From CAZPAV01 sp964584755 (lineage in GTDB: Bacteria > Actinomycetota > Acidimicrobiia > Spongiisociales > UBA5794), in NCBI GenBank assembly GCA_964584755.1, contig CAZPAV010000015.1:1-55849 (forward strand): DNA of 55,849 bases, given 5' to 3'. Under the pieces are notes generated by a model that was not told the DNA's origin, ran no database searches, and saw nothing but the letters and a program-made list of their open reading frames with translations. The position numbers and the translations under genes are program-made. Shown here one piece after another: positions 44,162-52,251 of the stretch. Each line of letters begins with the position of its first letter. The first letter of the stretch is position 1.

Positions 44162-45378
44162 GATTCGATCTCCTCCAGGGGGATGATGCGCTGTTCTCCG
44201 GTGTCGAGGTCGCGAACCGTGACCCGTCCCTCCTCCCACTCCGCCCCCACGACCGCGGCGGCCCGGGCACCGCGGCGGTTCGCGGCGCGGAACTGGGCCT
44301 TGACGGAGCGCGGGGTGAGGTCGAGGTCGACCCGCACGCCCGCCCGCCGGAGCCGGGAGACGAGGAGGAGGGCGTCCGCGCGCCGTTCCTCGTCGGCCAC
44401 CACCACGTAGAGATCGAGGGCGCGTAGCGGTGGCTGCTCCCCCATGGCGAGGAGGATCCGATCCACGCCCATGGCGAGGCCCACCGCGGGCGTGGCGTTG
44501 CCGCCGAGGAGCGCGAACAGGCCGTCGTAGCGTCCTCCGCCTCCCACGGAGCTCTGCGCCGCCCCGTAGGCACCCGGCTCGTACTCCCAGACCGTCCGGT
44601 TGTAGTAGTCGAGTCCGCGGACGAGGCGGGGGGCGAGGCGGTACGGGATCCCCAGTCGTTCCAGTCCCGCCCGGACCGCGGCGAAGTGCGCCGCGGCGGG
44701 GGCGCCGAGGTGCTCCATGGGGGCGGGAACGTCGGCGAGGAGCGCGGCGTCGGCCTTCGAGTCGAGGACGCGCAGCGGGTTGCGGTGGAGGCGCCTCCGT
44801 GCGTCCTCGCTGAGCCGGTCGCGCCGCTCCTCGAGGAAGGCCACGAGCCGGCTGCGGTACGCGGCCCGGTCCTCCGGGTCGCCGATGGAGTTGAGGAGGA
44901 CCGTGACCTGGGGGACTCCGAGCTCCTCGAGGTAGCGGTAGCCGAACTCGATGACCTCCACGTCGGCATCCGGTGACGCCTCGCCCAGGTACTCGACCCC
45001 GGCCTGGACGAACTGCCGCCGGCGACCCGCCTGCGGGCGCTCGTAGCGGAACATGGGTCCCCAGTACGCCGCCTTCATGACGCCGGTCACGCCGCCGGCC
45101 TCGATCACGGCCCGTACCACCGAGGCGGTCGCTTCGGGCCGCAGCGTCAGGGAGCGGCCGGCCTTGTCGGTGAACGTGTACATCTGCTTCTCGACGACCT
45201 CGGTCGACTCTCCCACCCCCCGCGCGAAGAGCTCGGTCGACTCGAAGACGGGGGTGAGTGCGGGCTCGTACCCGAAGCGCGCCGCGAGGTCGAGGAACAC
45301 GAGCTCGGCGTGCGCCCACACGCGGGAGGCGGGGGGCAGGATGTCGTCGGTGCCCTTGGGGGCGCGGAAGGTGCTCAC
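44143..45378 (-). CDS. hisS: Histidine-tRNA ligase
   Basis: HisRS charges tRNA-His. The 411-residue product has class II motifs: APKGTDDILPP at the N-terminus, TLRPEATASVVRA (motif 2 region), the histidine-binding motifs GLDYYNRTVWEYEP and SVGGGGRYDGL, GLAMGVDRI (motif 3), and a C-terminal anticodon-binding domain from about residue 315. The start is GTG with AGGAGAT upstream. hisS-aspS pairs are common in Gram-positives. Confidence 0.97.
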   Translation of the reverse strand: MSTFRAPKGTDDILPPASRVWAHAELVFLDLAARFGYEPALTPVFESTELFARGVGESTEVVEKQMYTFTDKAGRSLTLRPEATASVVRAVIEAGGVTGVMKAAYWGPMFRYERPQAGRRRQFVQAGVEYLGEASPDADVEVIEFGYRYLEELGVPQVTVLLNSIGDPEDRAAYRSRLVAFLEERRDRLSEDARRRLHRNPLRVLDSKADAALLADVPAPMEHLGAPAAAHFAAVRAGLERLGIPYRLAPRLVRGLDYYNRTVWEYEPGAYGAAQSSVGGGGRYDGLFALLGGNATPAVGLAMGVDRILLAMGEQPPLRALDLYVVVADEERRADALLLVSRLRRAGVRVDLDLTPRSVKAQFRAANRRGARAAAVVGAEWEEGRVTVRDLDTGEQRIIPLEEIESWLQDR

Positions 45379-45409
45379 GGGATCTCCTGGAGGCCGGACG
45401 CGGACCCGC

Positions 45410-45415
45410 AGGGTA
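45410..45415 (-). promoter_or_regulatory. Candidate -10 box for hisS-aspS
   Basis: TACCCT lies about 32 bases upstream of the hisS GTG in the 66-base gap after the MBL gene. It fits TANNNT and would give a leader of about 25 bases. No clear -35 is seen. Read-through from the MBL gene is also possible. Confidence 0.25.
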
Positions 45416-45444
45416 GCGAGAACCGCCTCGGGATCGATACCCGC

Positions 45445-46104
45445 TCAGGCGTCGCGGAACCCCGTGATGAAGGGGTTCGTCCTGCGTTCCCGTCCCAGCG
45501 TCGTGGCCGGTCCGTGCCCGGGAAGCACGTCCGTGTCGTCCGGGAGGGGCAGGACCTTCTCCCGCATCGAGCGCAGCAGGGTCGGGAAGTCCCCACCGGG
45601 CAGGTCGGTGCGCCCCACCGATCCCGCGAAGAGATGATCCCCGCTGAGGAGGAGCCCCTCGGCGGGGAGATGGAAGCAGCAGTGCCCCGGGGTGTGCCCC
45701 GGGGTGTGCAGGACGGTCACCTCGAGACCGGCGACGGTGAGCCGGTCGCCGTCGTGCAGCTCCTCGAAGCGCTCCGGGGGCGAGAACTCCCCGGGAGGCA
45801 CCATGCCGAACAGCGCCCGGAGCTGACCGAGGGGATCGGCGGCGAGGAACAGGTCCTCGGGGTGGAGCGCCGCGGCGACGCCGGTACGCCGCACGAAGCC
45901 GCCCGCCGCCCCCGTGTGGTCGACGTGCCCGTGGGTGAGCAGGAGCGCCACCGGCCAGAGGTCGTGGCGGCCGAGAAGGCCGAGCACTGCCTCGAGATCC
46001 GGAGGCGCGTCCACCACGACGGCCGGTCCCCCGGGCTCACGGGCGAGGACGTAGGTGTTCGTCTGTGCCACCCACAGTGCGGCCGAGTCGAGGAGGAGCG
46101 ACAT
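45445..46104 (-). CDS. MBL-fold metallo-hydrolase (glyoxalase II-like)
   Basis: This 219-residue cytosolic protein has the metallo-beta-lactamase metal motif THGHVDHTGAAGG (HxHxDH, about residues 57-69), a second-shell His in LHTPGHTPGHCCFH, the Asp in LLLSGDHLFAGSVGRTDL and the final His in LPGHGPATTL. This pattern is that of glyoxalase II-like thioester hydrolases. Its place between relA-side genes and hisS is conserved in Actinobacteria. The substrate is unknown. No Shine-Dalgarno is seen before the ATG; it may be leaderless. Confidence 0.9.
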   Translation of the reverse strand: MSLLLDSAALWVAQTNTYVLAREPGGPAVVVDAPPDLEAVLGLLGRHDLWPVALLLTHGHVDHTGAAGGFVRRTGVAAALHPEDLFLAADPLGQLRALFGMVPPGEFSPPERFEELHDGDRLTVAGLEVTVLHTPGHTPGHCCFHLPAEGLLLSGDHLFAGSVGRTDLPGGDFPTLLRSMREKVLPLPDDTDVLPGHGPATTLGRERRTNPFITGFRDA

Positions 46105-46112
46105 GCGGGAGG

Positions 46113-46118
46113 AGGATA
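46113..46118 (-). promoter_or_regulatory. Candidate -10 box for the MBL hydrolase (leaderless type)
   Basis: TATCCT ends eight bases before the ATG, and the intervening bases are pyrimidine-rich with no ribosome binding site. That spacing would place the transcript start at or next to the ATG, as in leaderless actinobacterial mRNAs. The -35 is poor. Confidence 0.35.
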
Positions 46119-46135
46119 GGCCCCGAGCCGGCGCC

Positions 46136-47701
46136 TCAGGGACATCCCCCGGCGCGGGCCCAGCAGGGCGCGGGCCGCTCCCGCCACCTCGTCGCGGTCC
46201 ACTCGTCGGCGAGGAGCGGGAAGAACGGCGGTCGCGACCGGAGGAGACGGGGGTCGTGGCGGTACGTCGCCGCGGCGAAGCAGCACTCCGACGGGCCGTT
46301 CTTCGCCGCGGCGAGGGATCCGAGGAGCGCCAGGCGGGTGTCTGCGCCGCCACCGCCCTCGCGCGCTGCGCCGCAGCCGGGAAGGAGACGCATGCGGCCG
46401 TCCTGGGCGAGGACCGCGGCCTGGAGATCGAGCGTGCCGTCGCGGCCCGCCGCCGTCGGGTCGACGTACAGGTCTCGGGAGGCCACGATGCCCAGCACGT
46501 CGTCGCTCCCCCGGTAGCGGACGTCCGCGCCGACGACGACCGAGCGTCGCCGTGACGAGGTCCCGGCGCCGATGGTGAGGGCCCCGTCGAGGGCGAAGGG
46601 GTCGGGGAACCGGCCGACGACGACGTGCCCCGCCGCCCACAGCGCGCCGTTCGCGGGGAGGGGGTAGGTGCCGAGGACGCGCCAGCGGACCGTCCGCCGG
46701 CTCTCGCAGCCCTCCCCCCACGGCGTACGCGTCGTGGTGGAGACACGGATCCGCGAGCCGGTTCGTCCCGGGAGCGTCTCCAGGAGGAAGGCGGTGACGC
46801 CCCGCGGGATCCGGCGGTCCCGAGCGGGGTCGAGGCAGATGCCGCCCCCGTCGCACGCCGCACGGCGGAGACGGTCGAGGTCCACCCAGAAGCGGGCGAA
46901 GTCGACCGGTGTGGGAAAGACGTCCCGAATCGTCTCCCCGGCCGGGTTGTACCGTCCGGTGGAGTCCCAGCCCTGGGCCCCGTCCCGCCATCGCGGCGCC
47001 ACGTACCCGCCCCATCCCCCGATGGTGCGCTCGGCGTACACGTTGCCGTGCGCCTCGCCACCGGGACGGTACCCGACCCTCCCTCCGGCGTACACCGGCC
47101 CGAACGTCCGGTCGTCCCCGCCCAGGGTCACGTCCTCCCGATCGAGGAGGACGAAGGAGGAGGCCGATCTCGGCTCGAGGTCCACCATGACGACCCGCGG
47201 CGAGAGGTGATCGGCCTCGATCCCGGCCACGGTGAGACCCAGGGGCTGGCCGTCGCTCGGAGGGGTCACGTGAAGCAGGACCCGTGCGCCGCCCCCGGAG
47301 CCGTTCGAGAGCGCCGGATGGAGGAACCAACGGTCGGGAGGGAGGTCCTCGTACGTCCAGCGACTGCAGTCCGCGAACCAGGTCCCACCGGGATCCACCA
47401 CCCGGCCGACCCCCGCCGAGGCGGGATCGGTGCACCGACGCGGCCCCTCCGCCTCGTCCACCCAGTGGCGGTAGTAGGAGGGGTCGATGCCGAGCTTGAC
47501 CCGGTACCGGTCGACCATGGCCTCGGTGGCGGGAAGGAGGACGTCCTCCTTCGCCTGCGATGCCGCATGTGACATCGCCAGGCGGGCGATCTCCTGGATC
47601 ATGAAGGTGAGGAGGACAATGGCGAGGATGCCGATGGCGACCGTGAGGAGGGCGACCCCCTCCTCGCCCCGGCCGGCGCCACGGCGACGCTCATGGAGCA
47701 T
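46136..47701 (-). CDS. Large PilX/GspK-like minor pseudopilin lacking Glu+5
   Basis: This 521-residue protein begins with a class III signal peptide: charged leader ending EEG, then VALLTVAIGILAIVLLTFMIQ. Residue +5 after the Gly is Thr rather than Glu, as in GspK/PilX-type minor pilins that sit at a fibre tip. The remaining ~470 residues form a large Gly- and Trp-containing domain that I do not recognise. It has many cysteines and repeated short beta-like segments such as DRTFGPVYAGGRVGY. The ATG overlaps the pilW-like stop by 11 bases. Role as tip or initiating subunit is inference. Confidence 0.75.
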   Translation of the reverse strand: MLHERRRGAGRGEEGVALLTVAIGILAIVLLTFMIQEIARLAMSHAASQAKEDVLLPATEAMVDRYRVKLGIDPSYYRHWVDEAEGPRRCTDPASAGVGRVVDPGGTWFADCSRWTYEDLPPDRWFLHPALSNGSGGGARVLLHVTPPSDGQPLGLTVAGIEADHLSPRVVMVDLEPRSASSFVLLDREDVTLGGDDRTFGPVYAGGRVGYRPGGEAHGNVYAERTIGGWGGYVAPRWRDGAQGWDSTGRYNPAGETIRDVFPTPVDFARFWVDLDRLRRAACDGGGICLDPARDRRIPRGVTAFLLETLPGRTGSRIRVSTTTRTPWGEGCESRRTVRWRVLGTYPLPANGALWAAGHVVVGRFPDPFALDGALTIGAGTSSRRRSVVVGADVRYRGSDDVLGIVASRDLYVDPTAAGRDGTLDLQAAVLAQDGRMRLLPGCGAAREGGGGADTRLALLGSLAAAKNGPSECCFAAATYRHDPRLLRSRPPFFPLLADEWTATRWRERPAPCWARAGGCP

Positions 47702-48341
47702 TGCGGAACCTCACGTCTCCGGCGATCTCGACGGTGGCCACCCCTCCTCGAACCGGATCGGGATCGACCCGCAGACGGACGCGGAGCAGGGAGAAGTCGC
47801 AGGGCGCCGGCACCCCACATCGGGTGACGACGCGGGAGGCCCCTCCCCGCCACGACACCCCGGCGAAGAGCGGGTCCGTCCCGTCGGTTCGCACCCCGGA
47901 GAGGACGGAGTGGACCACGGTCGTCCCGCGGGTGAAGGTCCAGCCGGGGCCGGAGCCCGGGTCGGCCGGCGTGACGGAGCGCATGAGATCGCAACGACCC
48001 CCGCGACAGTTCGCCAGGAAGTACCGGTACTGCTCCGGTCCGGGCGTGTCGGAGCGCCGGTCGCTGCGGAACACGAGCTCGAGCCGGTCCCAGGAGGCGT
48101 CGAGCCGGAGGACGACCACGCCGTCGCTCGGCACCGCCTCGCGCAGCTCGAGGGCCAGCTCCGCCATCACGGCCCGGGCGGACGCGAGGGCCTCCGCCCG
48201 GGTTCGCTCCCGCTCCACGCTCCGGGAGAAGGGGAGGAACATGGCGAGGAACGCGGCGACGACGATGCCGGTGATGGTCGCGGCGACGGTCACCTCGACG
48301 AGCGAGAAGCCGTCCTCGCCGCGTCGCAGCTCGTCGATCAT
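47691..48341 (-). CDS. PilW-like minor pseudopilin
   Basis: This 216-residue protein has an N-terminal prepilin motif with an 11-residue leader ending Gly, then FSLVEVTVAATITGIVVAAF with Glu+5. It also has a helix with DLALELREAV-type sequence (VMAELALELREAVPSD) and a globular part containing FLANCRGGRCDLMRSVTP (a possible disulphide) and CGVPAPCDF. The pattern resembles PilW/GspJ. The ATG has GGGAGG upstream and overlaps the stop of the upstream pilin (ATGA). Confidence 0.8.
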   Translation of the reverse strand: MIDELRRGEDGFSLVEVTVAATITGIVVAAFLAMFLPFSRSVERERTRAEALASARAVMAELALELREAVPSDGVVVLRLDASWDRLELVFRSDRRSDTPGPEQYRYFLANCRGGRCDLMRSVTPADPGSGPGWTFTRGTTVVHSVLSGVRTDGTDPLFAGVSWRGGASRVVTRCGVPAPCDFSLLRVRLRVDPDPVRGGVATVEIAGDVRFRNAP

Positions 48342-49888
48342 GGGCACCTCCCGTGGACCCGCCAGAGGAGGTCGCGCCCGCGAATCCGGTACTCGAGGTG
48401 GGCGAGCTCCCGCCCGCCGGGGCACACGGCCCGGATGCGCACCCGGCGCACCTCGTCGCGCCGCACGAGGAACGTCGCCTTGCCGAACGCGTTGGCGTCG
48501 AGGACCACCCACTCGCCCCAGCCCGCGGCGTCCCGTACCCGGTACTCGTAGTGGCCCGCCGCGCCCGGCGGTCCCCCCACGAGCGCCAGGCGCACCGTGT
48601 CGGGCGGTTTCCCGAGGTGGAGATCGACTTCGAGGGGACCGCCCTCGGTGGTGACGTCCCGTGCCGCCGGGGCGTGGCCCCAGTCGGTCGCCGCCGTCAC
48701 CTGGAGCTCGGAGGTGTCCCGCGGGAGCTCGATGGTCACCCGGCCGTCGGGACCGGTCACCCCGTGCCACGTCCCCAGATCGGGGTGGGTGACCGTCACG
48801 CGTGCGCCCGCGGTGACGTATGTGGGCCATCCGGCGTAGTCGACGAGGAAGGTGGTCGGAACGAGCTCGGCGGGAACGAGGCGGACGGTGGCCCGGGTCA
48901 CCGCTGCTCCCCCGGGGCCGGGCACGTCGACGGTGACGGAACCGGGGAGGAAGCCCGGCGCGGCCACGTCGACCCGGTAGGGGTCGGGAACGAGATCCGA
49001 GAAGGTGAACGCGCCCGCGACGTTCGTTCGTGTGCGCCCGTCGGAGGTGTCGGTGACGGCCACCACCGCGTCACCGACGCGGGCGCCGGCGGGATCGAGG
49101 ACGTCGACCTGCAGGGCGACGGGTCGGTAGATCCGGAGGAGCACGTTCGCCGTGGCCGCCCGACGAGCATCGACCCGGGTCGCGGCGCTGCTCTCGGGAT
49201 GGATGCGCCACCCCTCGTCCCGGAAGAGGTCGACGACGTACCCGCCCGGCACGACGCCGGAGAAGACCTGAGGATTCCCCGCCTCCCGTCCCACGTACGT
49301 CCGCGGCCCGGTGAGCCTGAGGACGGGATCGGGGGCGGAGGAGCGGCCGTACGGCTCGTAGCGATCGAGCGTGACGACGACGAGCGCCGCCTCGGCGACC
49401 GCGGCGCGCGTCGCCGGGGCGATGATCGTCTCCATCCGTACCGGCTTCGCCCCGCCGGAGCGGGGGGTCACGACGACGGTCACGACCTTGTAGTCGATCC
49501 CCGGGTCCGGGGCACCCTGCACGCCGTCGCCTCCCTGCGGCACGACGTCGAGCCCGGTGGCGGATCCGGCGTACCGCACGTCGGTGTCGATCTGGTACAC
49601 GTCGCCGCCCACCACCGTGGTGCCCGTCCGGGCGAGAACGCCGTCCGGGGTGCGCCCGGGGTTCCCCACCTCGCCGTAGTCGAGGCTGCGCACCTCCTCG
49701 ATCCGGCCTTGGGCGAGCTGCTCGGCGACGGTGACGCGCTTCGAGCGCTCGATGTCGCGCATCGCCGCCGCGATGGGCGTGATCGTGAGGATCACCGCGA
49801 TCACGAGGATCGCGGCAGCCGCCATCGACTCGATGATCGTGAACCCGGCTTCGTCGCGTCGCGCCACCCGGGGGCGTCGCGTGGTCAT
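48338..49888 (-). CDS. PilV-like minor pseudopilin with tandem beta-sandwich domains
   Basis: This 516-residue protein starts with a prepilin signal: G15, then FTIIESMAAAAILVIAVIL with Glu+5. The pilin helix and a small head run to about residue 160. Three successive domains then look like carboxypeptidase-regulatory/Cna-B-type prealbumin folds (about 165-252, 258-338, 343-417). The clearest contains LQVDVLDPAGARVGDAVVAV, then TNVAGAFTFSDLVPDPYRVDV. A further ~100 residues end with a Trp/Cys-bearing segment. Ordinary PilV/GspI are 130-200 residues, so this is strongly extended. Likely role is surface display or adhesion at the pilus tip; that is inferred. Confidence 0.75.
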   Translation of the reverse strand: MTTRRPRVARRDEAGFTIIESMAAAAILVIAVILTITPIAAAMRDIERSKRVTVAEQLAQGRIEEVRSLDYGEVGNPGRTPDGVLARTGTTVVGGDVYQIDTDVRYAGSATGLDVVPQGGDGVQGAPDPGIDYKVVTVVVTPRSGGAKPVRMETIIAPATRAAVAEAALVVVTLDRYEPYGRSSAPDPVLRLTGPRTYVGREAGNPQVFSGVVPGGYVVDLFRDEGWRIHPESSAATRVDARRAATANVLLRIYRPVALQVDVLDPAGARVGDAVVAVTDTSDGRTRTNVAGAFTFSDLVPDPYRVDVAAPGFLPGSVTVDVPGPGGAAVTRATVRLVPAELVPTTFLVDYAGWPTYVTAGARVTVTHPDLGTWHGVTGPDGRVTIELPRDTSELQVTAATDWGHAPAARDVTTEGGPLEVDLHLGKPPDTVRLALVGGPPGAAGHYEYRVRDAAGWGEWVVLDANAFGKATFLVRRDEVRRVRIRAVCPGGRELAHLEYRIRGRDLLWRVHGRCP

Positions 49889-49901
49889 ACGCTCCTATCG
49901 T

Positions 49902-49957
49902 CCCCGCCCCGGCGGGGGTTGAGGGTCCCGGCGCCGGTGCCGTCCGCCGCCGCGGAC
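49902..49957 (-). terminator. Two hairpins between relA and the minor pilins
   Basis: Just after the relA stop, GTCCGC-n4-GCGGAC can pair (49957-49942). Just before the first minor pilin, CCCCGCC and GGCGGGG flank two bases (49917-49902). The first may help end the relA transcript. Neither is followed by a U-run, so termination is not certain. The 75-base gap is large for this locus. Confidence 0.4.
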
Positions 49958-49963
49958 CGTCCC

Positions 49964-52147
49964 TCAGCCGCCCGGAACGAGCCGGTACGCGTCGAAGACC
50001 CCGTTCACGCCGCGGATCTCCTCGAAGACCCGCTCCAGGACGTTCACCTCCGAGATCTCGACCTCGTAGCGAAGCACCGCCACTCGGTCGCGGCCCGTCA
50101 TCGACGACGAGCTGTGGATGTTCGCCCCGAGGTCGGAGAGGGCCGCGGTGACGTCCCGCAGCAGGCGGGGCCGGTCGAGCGCCTCGACCTGGATCCACAC
50201 GAAGTACGACTCGCCCTGCTCGGGCGCCCAGGCGACCTCGATCATCCGCTCCGAGCGATCCTCGAGCGCGCCGACGTTGGCACAGTCCGCCCGGTGGACG
50301 GAGACGCCTCGACCCACGGTGACGAAGCCGACGATGTCGTCGCCGGGAACGGGCGCGCAGCAGCGCGCCATCCGCACCAGCATGTCCCCCATGCCCTCGA
50401 CGATCACTCCCCGCGTCGGCCGGCTTCGCCGGCGGCGCGGGGCCTCGAGGTGCTCGAGGGCCTCCACCTCGGCCTCCTCCGGGGCGAGGCGCCGCGCCAG
50501 ACGCCCGGCGACCGTCCCCGCGCTCACCCGGCCGTCGCCGACGGCCACGTGGAGCTGATCGAGCGTCCGGAATCCCAGATCCGCGGCAACGCTGCCGAGG
50601 TGGGCCTCGGCCGCGGCCGTCGGGATGCCCTCCCTCCGCAGGGCCTTGGCGACGGCGTCGCGTCCCTCGCCGAGGGCGGTCTCGCGACGCTGCCGGCTGT
50701 ACCACTGCCGGATCTTCGCCGCCGCCCGTGACGACTTCACGAACTCGAGCCAGTCGCGGCTGGGATGCGCGTCCCGGCTCCGCGAGGTGAGGACCTCGAC
50801 GATGTCCCCCGACTCGAGCGGCGTGGACAGCGGCACGAGACGACCGTTGACCTTCGCCCCCACGCAGTGGTGCCCCACGTCGGTGTGGATCCGGTAGGCG
50901 AAGTCGACCGGTGTCGCCCCTCGTGGCAGGGTGATGACGTCACCTCGCGGCGTGAGCGTGAAGACCTCGTCCTGGTACAGGTCGAGTTTGAGGTGGGCGA
51001 GGAACTGCTCCGGATCCTCGGTCTCCTCGCGGAGGAAGCGGACGTCGGCCATGAGCGGCAGCTCACCGGCCTCGTCCCCCTCCTTGTATCTCCAGTGGGC
51101 GGCGATCCCGTACTCGGCACGGCGATGCATCTCCTCGGTACGGATCTGTATCTCGAGCGCCTTGCCCCCGGGACCCACGACGGTGGTGTGGAGCGACTGG
51201 TAGAGGTTGAACTTGGGCATCGCGATGTAGTCCTTGAACCGCCCGTGGATGGGAGGCCACATCGTGTGCACGAGTCCGAGCGCGGCGTAGCAGTCTCGGA
51301 CCTCCGGAACGATGACCCGAACGCCGATGAGGTCGTAGATCTGCTCGAACTCGAGTCCGCTGTCCACCATCTTGCGGTAGATCGAGTAGAGGTGCTTCGG
51401 CCGGCCCGTGACCTCGGCCTCGATCCCGGCGCCATGGAGCGCGTCGGACATCTCGGCCATCACCTTCTCGATGGTCGTCTCCCGCTCCGGGGCCCGCCGT
51501 CGCACGAGCTCTTCGAGCTCGGCCTTCCGCCGGGGGTAGACGACGCCGAAGCACCGCTCCTCCATCTCGTGCTTGATCTCCTGCATCCCGAGCCGGTGGG
51601 CGAGCGGCGCGTACACGTCGAGGGTCTCGCGGGCCACCCGGCGTTGCTTCTCCGGCGGGAGCGGGGCGAGGGTCCGGATGTTGTGGGTGCGGTCGGCGAG
51701 CTTGATGACGAGCACCCGGATGTCGTCCGCCATGGCGACCGCCATCTTGCGGATGGTCGCCGCCTGCTGCTGCTCCCGGCTGGAGAACTTGATGCGGTCC
51801 ATCTTCGTGACGCCGTCGATGAGGTCGGCGACCTCGCTCCCGAACTCGTCCCGGAGGACGGGGAGGGTGGCCTCGGTGTCCTCGACGGTGTCGTGGAGGA
51901 GCGCCGCCGCCAGGGCGTTCGCGTCGAGCCCGTACCCGGCGAGGATCTCGGTCACGGCGAGCGGGTGGACGACGTAGGGATCACCGGTCTCCCGGAACTG
52001 ACCGCCGTGATACCGGGCCGCAGCCCGGTACGCCCGCCGAATGAGGGCGACGTCGCCGTGGGGATGGTGTCGCAGGAACTCGGCGACGATCGTGTCGAGC
52101 ACGACCTCGGGAGGCCGCGTCTCGTACCCGGTCGCGGTTCCGGTCAT
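49964..52147 (-). CDS. relA: Bifunctional (p)ppGpp synthetase/hydrolase, RelA/SpoT family
   Basis: This 727-residue Rel makes and degrades (p)ppGpp in the stringent response. The HD hydrolase domain has AALLHDTVEDT (about residues 65-75) and VLVIKLADRTHNIRTL. The synthetase domain has GRFKDYIAMPKFNLYQSLHTTV, whose RFKD is the RXKD motif of bifunctional enzymes. A TGS domain (VFTLTPRGDVITLPRGATPVDFAYRIHT), a Cys-bearing region (MARCCAPVPGDDI) and a C-terminal ACT domain follow. The ATG at 52147 overlaps the stop of a 20-codon uORF (ATGA). apt, often between secF and relA in Actinobacteria, is absent. Confidence 0.96.
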   Translation of the reverse strand: MTGTATGYETRPPEVVLDTIVAEFLRHHPHGDVALIRRAYRAAARYHGGQFRETGDPYVVHPLAVTEILAGYGLDANALAAALLHDTVEDTEATLPVLRDEFGSEVADLIDGVTKMDRIKFSSREQQQAATIRKMAVAMADDIRVLVIKLADRTHNIRTLAPLPPEKQRRVARETLDVYAPLAHRLGMQEIKHEMEERCFGVVYPRRKAELEELVRRRAPERETTIEKVMAEMSDALHGAGIEAEVTGRPKHLYSIYRKMVDSGLEFEQIYDLIGVRVIVPEVRDCYAALGLVHTMWPPIHGRFKDYIAMPKFNLYQSLHTTVVGPGGKALEIQIRTEEMHRRAEYGIAAHWRYKEGDEAGELPLMADVRFLREETEDPEQFLAHLKLDLYQDEVFTLTPRGDVITLPRGATPVDFAYRIHTDVGHHCVGAKVNGRLVPLSTPLESGDIVEVLTSRSRDAHPSRDWLEFVKSSRAAAKIRQWYSRQRRETALGEGRDAVAKALRREGIPTAAAEAHLGSVAADLGFRTLDQLHVAVGDGRVSAGTVAGRLARRLAPEEAEVEALEHLEAPRRRRSRPTRGVIVEGMGDMLVRMARCCAPVPGDDIVGFVTVGRGVSVHRADCANVGALEDRSERMIEVAWAPEQGESYFVWIQVEALDRPRLLRDVTAALSDLGANIHSSSSMTGRDRVAVLRYEVEISEVNVLERVFEEIRGVNGVFDAYRLVPGG

Positions 52148-52206
52148 CGCCGTCGCGTCGCCGCGGCGGCCCTCCACGCCGTGACGCCGTCCTCGTCGCG
52201 CTTCAT
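52144..52206 (-). CDS. Putative 20-residue leader peptide coupled to relA
   Basis: A short frame begins ATG AAG CGC GAC GAG and ends with TGA sharing ATGA with the relA start. It encodes 20 residues, rich in Arg and Ala. Its ATG stands six bases after a TACACT box, the geometry of a leaderless start. No Shine-Dalgarno serves relA itself well, so relA translation may depend on ribosomes finishing this uORF. No homologue is known to me and coding cannot be proven from one sequence. Confidence 0.4.
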   Translation of the reverse strand: MKRDEDGVTAWRAAAATRRR

Positions 52207-52212
52207 CAGCGA

Positions 52213-52218
52213 AGTGTA
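52213..52218 (-). promoter_or_regulatory. Candidate -10 box for relA (leaderless uORF)
   Basis: TACACT in the 104-base gap between secF and relA fits TANNNT. It is six bases upstream of the uORF ATG, so transcription could begin at that codon. No -35 match is visible 17 bases upstream, as is common for actinobacterial promoters. Confidence 0.4.
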
Positions 52219-52251
52219 CGGCGGCGGCGCGCCGTGTGGGGACGCCTGGGT

